Shown here one piece after another: positions 50,692 to 59,398 of a stretch of 64,000 bases of DNA. A program made the position numbers and the translations under genes. The notes beneath the pieces are model-generated. The model was not told where the DNA came from. It saw only the letters and a list, made by a program, of their open reading frames with translations, and did not search any database. The DNA lies in the NCBI GenBank assembly GCA_034435675.1, contig DAOTWP010000155.1, forward strand, positions 13,881 through 77,880, in the 5' to 3' direction. Origin of the DNA: DAOTWP01 sp034435675. GTDB taxonomy: Bacteria > Chloroflexota > Anaerolineae > Aggregatilineales > Phototrophicaceae. The first letter of the stretch is position 1. Each line of letters starts with the position of its first letter.

Positions 50692-52175
50692 TGTTCAATC
50701 CTGAACAGCGTATAGTTGCCGAAACGCTCCAGCGGCGTCAACCCGCGCACATCGCGCAGCCAGCGGTAGGCAATCTGCGGTGCCAGCCCCGCCCACTGGT
50801 TTTCGATCTGCCACACGTTGAGCAGCAGGTAACCGCCGGGCGGGCGCGCCACCAGCGTTTCCGGCGTTTCATAAAACAGTTCGATAATCTGCAAATCTGT
50901 GTAATATTCAAGTGTCAGGGTCAGCCCGAAGGTATACACCACGGCGCCGGACGGCAGCCGCCCCGCCAGCCACGCCGCCACATCCTTATCGCGCTGCTGG
51001 TTGGTGATAAACGTGGTGATCACCGGCGCTGCCACCGTCAGGGTGTGCCCGATTCCCGCGACCGACAGCGCCGCAAGCAGCAGCCCCGCCAGCAGCACCC
51101 CCCGCTGTGAAAGCATACGGATTAGCGCAGCGTGCGCCGCCTGCGCCCCCAGCGCGACGATGACAGCTACTGGGGGCACGCAGATCAGGGCAAAGCGTAT
51201 GTTCTGGTAAGGAATCCCCGCCAGAAACAGATACGGCAGCAGTGCCCAGCCGAGCAGCAGCAGCGAATAGGCAGCCCGCCGGCGCAGCAGCAGCGCCGTG
51301 CCGACCAGCAGCAGCGGCGTCCACAACGGTGACTGATAGTACGCCTCGTAAAACGGCGCGGCATAGAAAAGCGCATTCACCTGCGCGTACTGAAAACTAC
51401 CATCCACATTAACAAACGACTGGCGCAGCGCGTTCGCGGGCGACCAGCCGACCACCCAGGCGTGGTTGAAGGTCGGGTAAGGGCTGTTCAGGCTGAACAC
51501 AAGCTGGGGAATAACGATCAGTGCCAGTCCTGCGCCCACAAGCAGCAGGGACACCGGTCGAAGCTGCTGGCGCGCATGTGCCCACAGCACAGCGGCAGCC
51601 GGGAGCAGCAGCACCAGATACAGCCAGCGCGTGAGACCCGCCAGCGCCAGCGCCATAACCGCCAGCAGCAGCAGGCGCGGCGCAGGCTGCTCACGCGACA
51701 GCAGCGCCCCCAGACAAACGACGCCCAGCAGTGCCCAGAACAGTGCGGGAATGTCTGCCATGACGACCAGACTCGACTGCACCGCCTGCCCGCACACGGC
51801 GACCAGCGCCCCTGCCAGCAGCGCCGACCAGCAGGCAGCGCCCGCCTGCCGCGCCAGCACATACGTCAGGCTGACGACGCCCGCGCCCGCCAGCAGACTG
51901 AGTGCCTGTGCGACTGCGGCATTCATCCCGAACACACTGAACGCACCCAGCAGCAGCGCCGGATAGCCCAGCGACCAGAAAAACGGCGGTGGGCTTTGTC
52001 CCTGTGCCAGCGCCTCCCCTAACGCCCCGGCAAAGTCGTAATAGGCGTAGGCATCCTGCCCGTACAGTCCATCGAATGCGCCGCGAAATGCAAGCCGCAG
52101 CAGCAGCGCGGCGGCAAACGACGCCAGCGCCAGCAGCAGATCAACACGGCGGCTGGTCATGGCACCCGCCTTCAT
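50688..52175 (-). CDS. GT39-like membrane glycosyltransferase
   Basis: This 495-residue protein has 11-13 membrane segments and the acidic GT-C motif region LYGQDAYAYYDFA after the first segment, where ArnT/PMT enzymes keep their catalytic Asp. It also shows GLTRWLYLVLLLPAAAVLW and a short C-terminal soluble part (RWLRDVRGLTPLERFGNYTL). It uses a polyprenyl-phosphate sugar outside the membrane. I chose the ATG at 52175 because it overlaps the flippase stop (ATGA). A longer frame to 52343 lies inside the flippase gene and is rejected. Confidence 0.85.
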   Translation of the reverse strand: MKAGAMTSRRVDLLLALASFAAALLLRLAFRGAFDGLYGQDAYAYYDFAGALGEALAQGQSPPPFFWSLGYPALLLGAFSVFGMNAAVAQALSLLAGAGVVSLTYVLARQAGAACWSALLAGALVAVCGQAVQSSLVVMADIPALFWALLGVVCLGALLSREQPAPRLLLLAVMALALAGLTRWLYLVLLLPAAAVLWAHARQQLRPVSLLLVGAGLALIVIPQLVFSLNSPYPTFNHAWVVGWSPANALRQSFVNVDGSFQYAQVNALFYAAPFYEAYYQSPLWTPLLLVGTALLLRRRAAYSLLLLGWALLPYLFLAGIPYQNIRFALICVPPVAVIVALGAQAAHAALIRMLSQRGVLLAGLLLAALSVAGIGHTLTVAAPVITTFITNQQRDKDVAAWLAGRLPSGAVVYTFGLTLTLEYYTDLQIIELFYETPETLVARPPGGYLLLNVWQIENQWAGLAPQIAYRWLRDVRGLTPLERFGNYTLFRIEQ

Positions 52176-53458
52176 GCCGCACGCTCCCCACGTTGCAGCG
52201 GGGCAGCCAGTAGGACGCACGCCGCAGGCTCTGTGAGCAGCAGCGCCAGCGCCACCCCTGCCGCGCCGTGCGCAGGCACAAACAGCAGGCAGGCTGCAAT
52301 TTGCAGCAGCAGTGTCATGGCGGTTACACGGTTCACCCACCATTCACGCCGGTAGGCATAATGGTGCAGGCTCAACGCGGCGCGCAGCATGCCGGGCAGC
52401 AGCGCCCACAACGCCAGTTGCAGCACCGGCACAGCAGGCAAGAACGCGCTGCCATAGACAACCTCGATTAACAGGTGCCCCAATAGCAGCCCCAGCAGCC
52501 CCGCCAGCAGTCCGAAGCCAGCCAGCAGCAGCAGCGTGCGCCGGAACAGCCGCGCCAGCGCTGCCGGTGTCGCCAGCAGCCCTGCCAGCGCGGGCAGCAG
52601 CACGCCGAACAATGCGTTAGGCAGCACGCGCAGCGCCTCCACCAGCCGGGACGCCGCAGCGTAATAACCTGTTTCCGCCGTGCCGCGCAGATTTTCCAGC
52701 AGCAGCACACCCACGCGCAGTTGCAGCGCCGCCAGCACCCCCGCCACCGCGAACGGCAGCGCTCGGCGCAGCAGCACAGCTCTCAATACTGGTGTGGGAT
52801 CTTCCGCAGTGGGCGCGGTAAACCGCCCATGGGCGCGCGCTGCACGATACCAGCCCCACGCTGCCGCAAGCTGCCCGGCAGAAGTGCCCACATTGACCAG
52901 CAGCGCCGCCAGCACCCCCCCGCCCGCCAGCAGCACCCCTGCCGTGAGGACCACCTGCGCCAGCAGCATGCCGATGTTCAACGCGGCGATCGGCAGCATC
53001 GTCTGCCGCGCGCGAAACAACGCCGTAAACGCGCCGTAAAATGGTTCGATCAACAGCAGCGGCGCGGAGAGGCGCAACCCCTGCACCACCTGCGCATCCT
53101 GGCTGAGCAGCGGCGCAGCACTCCACAGCAGGACGGTCAGCGCTATGCCGAGCACAACTTGTGTGCGCACAGCAGCATGCAGCAGCGTGGCAGCAGACTC
53201 CGGCTGCGCGGCAAGGTCGCGCGTGAGCAGCGTGCCCAAGCCGAACTCCGCCAGCAACCGCAAGGGGAACACCCATGCCAGCGCCGCCGCGTAAACCCCT
53301 AAACCCGTTTCGCCCAGCAACCGCGCCACCAGCACGGAGAGCAAAAATGACAGCGCGGCGCTGCCGATATTGCTTGTCAGCAGCGTGAACGCGCTGCGGC
53401 GCAGTCGGGGGGCTGCCGGCGCTGCCACTGAAGTGTCCGTCAGGGCGGGCACGCTCAC
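52172..53458 (-). CDS. polysaccharide flippase (Wzx/MurJ-like MOP superfamily)
   Basis: This 428-residue protein has 12 or more membrane segments. It begins LRRSAFTLLTSNIGSAALSF and LVARLLGETGLGVYAAALAW, the usual opening of Wzx-type oligosaccharide flippases. It moves lipid-linked repeat units across the cytoplasmic membrane. The GTG start overlaps the stop of the CapA-fusion gene (GTGA), and its own stop overlaps the GT39 start. A Wzx next to GT39, GT4 and a CapA protein points to export of a surface glycan. Confidence 0.87.
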   Translation of the reverse strand: MSVPALTDTSVAAPAAPRLRRSAFTLLTSNIGSAALSFLLSVLVARLLGETGLGVYAAALAWVFPLRLLAEFGLGTLLTRDLAAQPESAATLLHAAVRTQVVLGIALTVLLWSAAPLLSQDAQVVQGLRLSAPLLLIEPFYGAFTALFRARQTMLPIAALNIGMLLAQVVLTAGVLLAGGGVLAALLVNVGTSAGQLAAAWGWYRAARAHGRFTAPTAEDPTPVLRAVLLRRALPFAVAGVLAALQLRVGVLLLENLRGTAETGYYAAASRLVEALRVLPNALFGVLLPALAGLLATPAALARLFRRTLLLLAGFGLLAGLLGLLLGHLLIEVVYGSAFLPAVPVLQLALWALLPGMLRAALSLHHYAYRREWWVNRVTAMTLLLQIAACLLFVPAHGAAGVALALLLTEPAACVLLAAPLQRGERAA

Positions 53459-55584
53459 ATACCGCCCTGTTCCACAAACATAAAATACAGGAAGTTTTCG
53501 CGCTCATCCGGCGTCATGGGGCGCGGGCGGGCGAGGTCGTCAATAATCCCGGTGAACAGATCGACCGCGAGCAGCCGCCCATCATAGATCAGCAGTTGAT
53601 CCATGAAGAAGCGCACATTGCCCCAGAACGGCTGGTCAAAAAACAGGTTACCCAGCCCGTAATGAATAAACGCATCACCATAAAACTCAAACGTCTGCGG
53701 CTTGTGCGCCTGCGTGCCCAGCACAACGTCTGCGCCGAGGTCTGCCAGAAAACGGAAGTCGAACTGCTGGTTATCGGTCGGCACGTAAATTTCGGTTTCG
53801 GTGTACTGCACCGTCACAATCAGCAGGTCGCTTTCTGCCGCCAGCGCGGGCAGGGCTGCGCGCAGCCAGTCGGGATCGCAGAATGCCGCTCCAGGGCGCA
53901 CCTCGCCGCCGTCTGTGCCATCATTCGCCAGCGCATAGTAGGGACCGACCCAGTTGCAGGCGAGCATGGCGATACGGCTGCCATTGTGCTCCAGCAGCAG
54001 TGGACGGCGCGCCTCTGCCAGGGTTGCCCCGCCGCCAATTGTGCTCATGCCTGCCTCGTAGTACATATCCAGGGTGCGCAGATACGCTTCATAGCCGTAG
54101 TCGGCATTGTGATTGCCCGACAGTTCGACTACATCCACGCCCAGATAACGCAGCAGATCAAAATGCGCATCTTTGGAGCAGAACGCCCCCAGCGGTTGAA
54201 TATCTGCTGCCGGACAACGCGGGGTGAACGAAACCTCATTGCTGATATGGAACAGATCGGCGCGGTTGACATAGGGGCGAATGCCATCGCCCGCCCAGGT
54301 GATGCCGCGCTGGTCAATCGCGGGGATGGTATTGCGTGTCAGCGCCGTAACGCCGGACATGACGATGCGCGTCAGCTTCGCCGGGTCGAAATTGGGCACT
54401 GTACCGGTAAAGACAAACGGATAGGTAACCAGATCGGTGTCCAGCGGGTGCAGTTCGCCCGCCGCGCTGCTCAGGTTCAGCACCCGCAGTCGGGAGGTAA
54501 GCTGGTCAAAGGGCACCAGCGTATAGCGCGTGCGGTCACGCCAAAGGGTGTTCAACAGCGCGTCGTCCGGCACGACCAGTGTTTGCGGGTCAACGCTGAC
54601 GCCCAGCCCTGCCAGCGTCTGCGCTGTAGACTCGCTCAACACCAGCAGCGCGTCGAAAGCTCCATCCCGCAGCGCCTGCAACTGCGCCAGCGGCAGCGCC
54701 GCCTGCCGCGCCGGAAAAGCCACCGCCGGCAGCAGCAGATACAGCGACTGCGCCGAATCCGCGATTGGCTGCACCGGCAGCGCCGTAACCGACCACAGCG
54801 CTGTATAGAAGCGCAGATACTCCGCTACATGGCTGCTCCAGTAAGCGTTGTTGTGTTCCCCCTGCGGATAAATCGTGTACTGGTAAGCGGCAAGACTGCG
54901 CGCACTGAGGCGGCTGTTCATCAGATCAAGGTTGAGATAGGCGTAATCGTCACGCCCGCGATCCAGCCAGATACGCAGGCTGCCAAGCTCCGGCGCATCC
55001 ACCGCGAGGTTCAGCGGATTGTCCTGCGGCAGGGCGTGGAATTCGTCAAAAAAGGCGCTGTGCCCACCCACTGCGCTGAACAGGTTGGGATGTAAAAAAG
55101 CGATGTGGAATGCCCAGAATCCCCCGCGCGAAATGCCGCCGATAGCGCGGGTCTCGCGGCGCGCATCAATGCGGTAAGCTGACTCGGCACCCGGCAGCAG
55201 TTCATTCAGGAAAACGCTCGCCCACGAAACCTCGCCAAACTGGTTCTCGTTGGCAATCCAGCCACCGTTGGGCAGCACGGCAATCAGCGGAGGCAGGGTG
55301 CCATCAAGAATGCCACTGTCGAGCGCCCGATCCAGACCAAGTTCGAGCCAGTGAGTGTCTGTGCTGGCAGAACCATGCATCAGGTAGATGACCGGATAGC
55401 GGTTAGTGGTCTGGTCATAGCACGGCGGCAGATAGACCGAATAGACCATCGTTTCGTTGAGTATCGCGCTGGCATATTCGCGGCGTTCAACCCGCCCGGA
55501 GGTATCTTCGCAGGCAGACGGCAGTTGAGCGCCAGCAGGCTGCACCCATAGCAGCGCAACCAGCAGCAGCCATAAGCGTTTCAT
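53455..55584 (-). CDS. secreted esterase fused to a CapA-type domain
   Basis: This protein of about 709 residues has a signal peptide ending PAGAQ. Residues 30-270 form an esterase-D-like alpha/beta hydrolase: YPVIYLMHGSASTDTHWLE, nucleophile Ser in IGGISRGGFWAFH and a His in YPQGEHNNAYW. Residues 280-400 form a Ser/Ala-rich middle with a periplasmic-binding-like feel. Residues 400-680 match the CapA/PgsA poly-gamma-glutamate capsule family: VELSGNHNADYG, GTQAHKPQTFEFY (a variant of GxHPHV) and FIHYGLGNLFFD. CapA family domains are calcineurin-like metallohydrolases. The two modules are normally separate proteins. It may trim or acylate-deacylate the surface polymer made by the neighbouring genes (inference). 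I chose the ATG at 55584 over a GTG at 55593. Confidence 0.82.
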   Translation of the reverse strand: MKRLWLLLVALLWVQPAGAQLPSACEDTSGRVERREYASAILNETMVYSVYLPPCYDQTTNRYPVIYLMHGSASTDTHWLELGLDRALDSGILDGTLPPLIAVLPNGGWIANENQFGEVSWASVFLNELLPGAESAYRIDARRETRAIGGISRGGFWAFHIAFLHPNLFSAVGGHSAFFDEFHALPQDNPLNLAVDAPELGSLRIWLDRGRDDYAYLNLDLMNSRLSARSLAAYQYTIYPQGEHNNAYWSSHVAEYLRFYTALWSVTALPVQPIADSAQSLYLLLPAVAFPARQAALPLAQLQALRDGAFDALLVLSESTAQTLAGLGVSVDPQTLVVPDDALLNTLWRDRTRYTLVPFDQLTSRLRVLNLSSAAGELHPLDTDLVTYPFVFTGTVPNFDPAKLTRIVMSGVTALTRNTIPAIDQRGITWAGDGIRPYVNRADLFHISNEVSFTPRCPAADIQPLGAFCSKDAHFDLLRYLGVDVVELSGNHNADYGYEAYLRTLDMYYEAGMSTIGGGATLAEARRPLLLEHNGSRIAMLACNWVGPYYALANDGTDGGEVRPGAAFCDPDWLRAALPALAAESDLLIVTVQYTETEIYVPTDNQQFDFRFLADLGADVVLGTQAHKPQTFEFYGDAFIHYGLGNLFFDQPFWGNVRFFMDQLLIYDGRLLAVDLFTGIIDDLARPRPMTPDERENFLYFMFVEQGGM

Positions 55585-55637
55585 CAGCACCACAACCCTT
55601 GATTGTCTGAGCAGCAGCAGCTAACTATACCAGAATC

Positions 55638-55663
55638 AAAAGAGCGCCCAAAGGGACGCCCTC
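55638..55663 (-). terminator. terminator after the response regulator gene
   Basis: On the minus strand a GC-rich imperfect hairpin (GAGGGCGTCCC, TTT loop, GGGCGCTC) is followed directly by TTTTG, 28 bases after the stop at 55691. Confidence 0.6.
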
Positions 55664-55690
55664 GTTACAGTCGGATACAATCCAGCGATT

Positions 55691-56554
55691 CTACGCCTGA
55701 TCGTTGAGGCGGTAGCCAATGCCGCGCACGTTGACGATCAGATCAGCGTCCTGTCCGGCACCTTTGAGCTTGCGGCGCAGATTGCTGACATGCGGGCGAA
55801 TCACCTCGCGCGCTTCCGCTTCATCCACCGCGTAGCCGCGCACCTCGCGCACCAGCTCAAAACACGGCACCACCCGCCCACGATGCGCCGCCAGATACAG
55901 CAGCAGGTCAAATTCAGTCGGAGTCAGGTCAATATCGCGGTCGCCAACTGCGATCTGGTATTTGCCGGGGTAGACGGTCAGTGGACCCAACTGCATGCTG
56001 TTGTTGGTCGGCTCGGCAATCATCTGGTCAATGCTGCGTGCATCGCTGCCTGCGCCACCTTCCTGCGCCAGTGTTTTGACCGGCTCGCTGTCAGTGCGGC
56101 TCAGTTCGCTGATATTGCTGCGGATCGCGTCCAGCAGCGAACGCCGACGGCGCAAATTGCGGGCGCGCTCGATCCCGCTGGCAACGCTCTGGCGAATGTC
56201 CTGACTGGAACTGGGCTTAATCAGGTAGTCGTGTGCCCCCAGACGAAGCGCTTCTACTGCTGTGCCCAGACTGGCATAGCCGGTCATCAGGATCACGATG
56301 GCGTCCGGGGCGGTTTCCTTGATTCGCTTGAGCAGTTCCACACCATCCAGTCCGGGCATCTTAATGTCCGTGAGAACCACATCATAGGGTTCGTCCTGGA
56401 TCATCTCCAGCGCTTCTTCCCCGTTGGCGGCTTCGCTGACATTGTAGCCAATGCGCTGAAGTGTTTTGCTGACCGAATAGCGAATTGCCCCTTCGTCGTC
56501 AACGACGAGTACATGAGCAGTTTCATTGTCCACAAGCGTTGTATCTAATGTCAT
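55691..56554 (-). CDS. OmpR-type response regulator
   Basis: This 287-residue protein has a receiver domain at 12-130 (HVLVVDDEGAIRYSVSKT, phospho-accepting Asp in VVLTDIKMPG, VILMTGYASLGTAVEA, Lys in YLIKPSSSQD). A linker of about 70 residues follows, then a winged-helix DNA-binding domain at 195-285 (DLTPTEFDLLLYLAAHRG and IRPHVSNLRRKLKG). No kinase gene is adjacent. The sensor kinase at 6009 is the only candidate in view. It is a single-gene transcript, with its own promoter and terminator. Confidence 0.92.
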   Translation of the reverse strand: MTLDTTLVDNETAHVLVVDDEGAIRYSVSKTLQRIGYNVSEAANGEEALEMIQDEPYDVVLTDIKMPGLDGVELLKRIKETAPDAIVILMTGYASLGTAVEALRLGAHDYLIKPSSSQDIRQSVASGIERARNLRRRRSLLDAIRSNISELSRTDSEPVKTLAQEGGAGSDARSIDQMIAEPTNNSMQLGPLTVYPGKYQIAVGDRDIDLTPTEFDLLLYLAAHRGRVVPCFELVREVRGYAVDEAEAREVIRPHVSNLRRKLKGAGQDADLIVNVRGIGYRLNDQA

Positions 56555-56594
56555 TGTTTACGCGATCCGTCATGTCTTCCCTTATTTTTCCTCA

Positions 56595-56623
56595 AGGATA
56601 ACTACAATTTAATGATTTTGCAA
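56595..56623 (-). promoter_or_regulatory. promoter of the response regulator gene
   Basis: On the minus strand TTGCAA (56623-56618) and TATCCT (56600-56595) are spaced 17 bases apart in a strongly AT-rich intergenic stretch (56555-56681). Confidence 0.45.
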
Positions 56624-56681
56624 GCACTACTGTGGATTTTTACAATCTGCCGGAGATTTTCTGCATTTTTTCACAAGTTAG

Positions 56682-58115
56682 TTAAGAGCCAGATGTTATC
56701 CAGTGAAATGATGTATAGTGCGCGGTGTCCACGGTAAGGGCAAACACTGCGCTAGGCGCCCACTTCCCGGCAGAATCGGGGTACAAAATGGCGGCAATGC
56801 ACTCATCCACCAGCAGCAGCGGGATCAGATCGCGCAGATAATACGGAATCTTACGATTAATCATCCAATCTTTCAGCCGAACGCTGTGCCCCTGCATGCC
56901 CAATGGCTGCCAGCGATCCCCGGCGCGGCGGGTGCGCAGGGTCACGGTGCAGCCGGCTGGCAGCACCAGACGAGCGCCAGCAGCATTGTCTTTATCATCC
57001 ATAACGGCATACAGCATCCCGTTCATCCCCGGCGCGGTCGTAACACCGGGCAGCAGGACGGGCACTGCGTCTGTCCCGTGCATCAGCGGCGTCTGCTCCG
57101 GCAAAGGCAGCGGGATGCTGTCGTGTTCCATATACACCAGCGCATAATCCACCCGCAGACGCACGCCGCCGGGCAGCAGCGCCAGCGCGCCCACCTGACC
57201 TGTACGGGCGACATCCAGCGCCGCAGTGATCTGCTCATAGCTGCTGTCCAGCGCGCCAGCCTGCGCTGCCGCCCGGCGCAGCGCCCGCCGCGCCAATGCA
57301 GGATGCAGCGCCGTCAACGCCGCACGGTTGATCTGTACGCGCTGGGGCGCAAGCTGGCGCACCGACGCGCGCAGGAAAGGGGTAAGCTGCGCCTCAAGAT
57401 AGTCACTCTCGACCGCGGCGACTTCGGCAAGCTGCACCAGCGCCCGGCTGACCTGTGGGTTAACCTGTGCCAACTGCGGCAGCAGTACATGCCGGATTGC
57501 ATTGCGTGTATAGGTAGTATCGCTGTTGCTGGCGTCTTCACGCGGCGTCAGCGCATGTTTACGGCAGTAAGCGTCAATCTGTGCGCGAGTGACCGCCAGC
57601 AGCGGGCGAATCAGCGTAAGCTGGGGATGTCCTGGCAGCAGCGCGCTTGCCGCCATACCGCGCAGCCCCTCCAGCCCTGCCCCACGCAGCAGGTGCAGCA
57701 GCACAGTCTCCGCCTGATCGTCGGCATGATGCCCCACTGCCACGCGCGCCGCACCGACCTGCCCCGCCACCGTCGCAAGAAAATCGTACCGTGCGTGACG
57801 GGCAGCAGCTTCAATATTCAAGCGCTGTTCTGCCGCCAGCGCGGGCACATCCACCTGCCCGACGGTCACCGGTAGCGCCCATGCCGCGCAGCACTGCGCC
57901 ACGAACGCCGCATCCTGCGCACCCGCCGCACCGCGCAGTCCGTGATTTAGCGTCGCCACATGCAGCCGCACACCCCACTCCGGCACGAACCGCAGCAGCA
58001 GATGCAGCAGTGCCAGCGAATCCGCCCCGCCGGACACGCCAACAAGCAGTGTTTCGTCGGGCACAAGCAGTTGATGCCGGTGAATGTACTGGCGTACCGT
58101 GTTGTCCAAAAGCAC
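56682..58115 (-). CDS. tilS: tRNA(Ile)-lysidine synthase
   Basis: This protein of about 477 residues attaches lysine to C34 of the AUA-reading tRNA-Ile. It has the PP-loop VGVSGGADSLALL, VATLNHGLRGAAGAQDA, VAVGHHADDQAETVLLHLLRG and TYTRNAIRHVLLPQL, and the TilS C-terminal domain with WQPLGMQGHSVRLKDWMIN. I prefer a GTG at 58115 (a TTG at 58109 is also possible) because the in-frame stretch up to the ATG at 58253 consists of two copies of a 36-base direct repeat and has no counterpart in TilS proteins. It diverges from mreB. Confidence 0.9.
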   Translation of the reverse strand: MLLDNTVRQYIHRHQLLVPDETLLVGVSGGADSLALLHLLLRFVPEWGVRLHVATLNHGLRGAAGAQDAAFVAQCCAAWALPVTVGQVDVPALAAEQRLNIEAAARHARYDFLATVAGQVGAARVAVGHHADDQAETVLLHLLRGAGLEGLRGMAASALLPGHPQLTLIRPLLAVTRAQIDAYCRKHALTPREDASNSDTTYTRNAIRHVLLPQLAQVNPQVSRALVQLAEVAAVESDYLEAQLTPFLRASVRQLAPQRVQINRAALTALHPALARRALRRAAAQAGALDSSYEQITAALDVARTGQVGALALLPGGVRLRVDYALVYMEHDSIPLPLPEQTPLMHGTDAVPVLLPGVTTAPGMNGMLYAVMDDKDNAAGARLVLPAGCTVTLRTRRAGDRWQPLGMQGHSVRLKDWMINRKIPYYLRDLIPLLLVDECIAAILYPDSAGKWAPSAVFALTVDTAHYTSFHWITSGS

Positions 58116-58118
58116 CTC

Positions 58119-58226
58119 TCGCAATTTCCCGCAGCACCTATTATAAACAACAGGTTCCAGCGCGCGGATTGCCGCCTCGCGCTGAGCGTTTCGCAATTTC
58201 CCGCAGCGCCTATTATAAACAACAGG
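58119..58226. repeat. two 36-base direct repeats, 72-base period, in the tilS-mreB intergenic region
   Basis: Copies at 58119-58154 and 58191-58226 differ at one base (A/G at position 18). Each begins TCGCAATTTCCCGCAGC and ends CTATTATAAACAACAGG. Each copy contains TATAAT on the minus strand (in TTTATAATAGG), so this may be a duplicated tilS promoter or operator. Confidence 0.8.
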
Positions 58227-58272
58227 AGTGCAATGCAGTGGAGAATGCGTCATATTCTCGTTTTCGGGTCTG

Positions 58273-58281
58273 TGTTATAAT
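58273..58281 (+). promoter_or_regulatory. extended -10 promoter of the mre operon
   Basis: A perfect TG-T-TATAAT lies 32 bases before the mreB start. AGGAG at 58303-58307 is the ribosome site for the GTG at 58314. Confidence 0.6.
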
Positions 58282-58313
58282 CCCGCGCTGATCGTTGCCG
58301 TTAGGAGTGTTGT

Positions 58314-59375
58314 GTGCAAAGCCCGTTAGACTTCTTCTTTGGACTCTTTTCGCTGGATATTGGCATTGATCTGGGCACTGCCAACACCCTGGTCAGCGTG
58401 CGCGGCAAGGGCATCGTAATTAACGAACCGTCCTTTGTCGCTATCGAAAAGAAGTCCCGCCGCCCGATAGAAGTGGGTGCGCGGGCAAAAGAGATGTGGA
58501 ACAAAAACCCACGCGACATCCTGATAGTGCGCCCCCTGCGCGACGGTGTGATCAGCGAATTTGAAGTCACCGAGGCAATGCTCGATCATCTGATTCGCAA
58601 AGCGCACGAACAGACATGGGTGCCCATCCCACGCCCGCGTGTGGTCATCGGCATCCCCAGCGGGGTCACGGAAGTCGAAAAACGCGCCGTTTATGACGCG
58701 GCAATCAGCGCTGGAGCACGCGAGGCATATCTGATTGAAGAACCTGTCGCGGCGGCAATCGGCGCCGGGCTGCCCGTGCAGGAAACGCGCGGCAGCATGA
58801 TCGTAGACATCGGTGGCGGCACGACGGAAGTCGCGCTGTTCTCGCTGGGGGGCATTGTCATCAGCCGTTCCACGCGCGTTGCCGGGGACGAAATGGACGA
58901 GGACATTGTGCAGTATATGCGCACCAAGCATAACCTGTTGATCGGGGAGCCTGCGGCGGAGCGCGTGAAAATGGCGATTGGCTCGGCATTTCCCCTGCCC
59001 GAAGAAGACCGCTACGAACTGAAGGGGCGCAACCTGGTCACCGGGTTGCCCAGCAAAATCGAGGTCAGCAGCATCGAAATCCGCGAGGCGATCAGCGGTT
59101 CGGTGGACATCATCATTGACACGATCAAGGATGCGCTGGACGACACTCCGCCGGAACTAGTGGCAGACCTGATGGAAAGCGGCATCTGCCTTGCCGGGGG
59201 TGGGAGTTTGCTCAAAGGGCTGGCAGAGCGTGTCACCGAAGAGGTCAATATCCGCACTTGGGTTGCTGACGATGCAATGACCTGTGTGGCACGCGGCGCA
59301 GGGCGTGTATTGGAAGACTACAACAATCTGCGACGGCTGCTGGTCGGCACTGAACGCGGCAGTACGCGGCATTAG
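58314..59375 (+). CDS. mreB: rod-shape-determining actin homologue MreB
   Basis: This 353-residue bacterial actin guides elongation of the side wall. It has the nucleotide-binding signatures IGIDLGTANTLVSVRG, MIVDIGGGTTEVALFSLGG and GICLAGGGSLLKGL, with GIPSGVTEVEKRAV between. The N-terminal FFFGLFS likely forms the membrane-binding amphipathic end. The GTG start is set by AGGAG seven bases before it. It is the first gene of the mreBCD-PBP2 run, suggesting rod or filamentous cells. Confidence 0.96.
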   Translation: MQSPLDFFFGLFSLDIGIDLGTANTLVSVRGKGIVINEPSFVAIEKKSRRPIEVGARAKEMWNKNPRDILIVRPLRDGVISEFEVTEAMLDHLIRKAHEQTWVPIPRPRVVIGIPSGVTEVEKRAVYDAAISAGAREAYLIEEPVAAAIGAGLPVQETRGSMIVDIGGGTTEVALFSLGGIVISRSTRVAGDEMDEDIVQYMRTKHNLLIGEPAAERVKMAIGSAFPLPEEDRYELKGRNLVTGLPSKIEVSSIEIREAISGSVDIIIDTIKDALDDTPPELVADLMESGICLAGGGSLLKGLAERVTEEVNIRTWVADDAMTCVARGAGRVLEDYNNLRRLLVGTERGSTRH

Positions 59376-59398
59376 CCGGCGCGGAAGGCAAACCAGAC

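Noticed and set aside
53596..55095. A 499-codon open frame on the plus strand.
   Set aside because: It is the antisense shadow of the esterase-CapA gene and is rich in Arg/Gln, as shadows are here.
58116..58253. A TilS start at the ATG at 58253.
   Set aside because: The extra 46 residues are encoded by two copies of a direct repeat and have no TilS-like features. The point is not fully settled.
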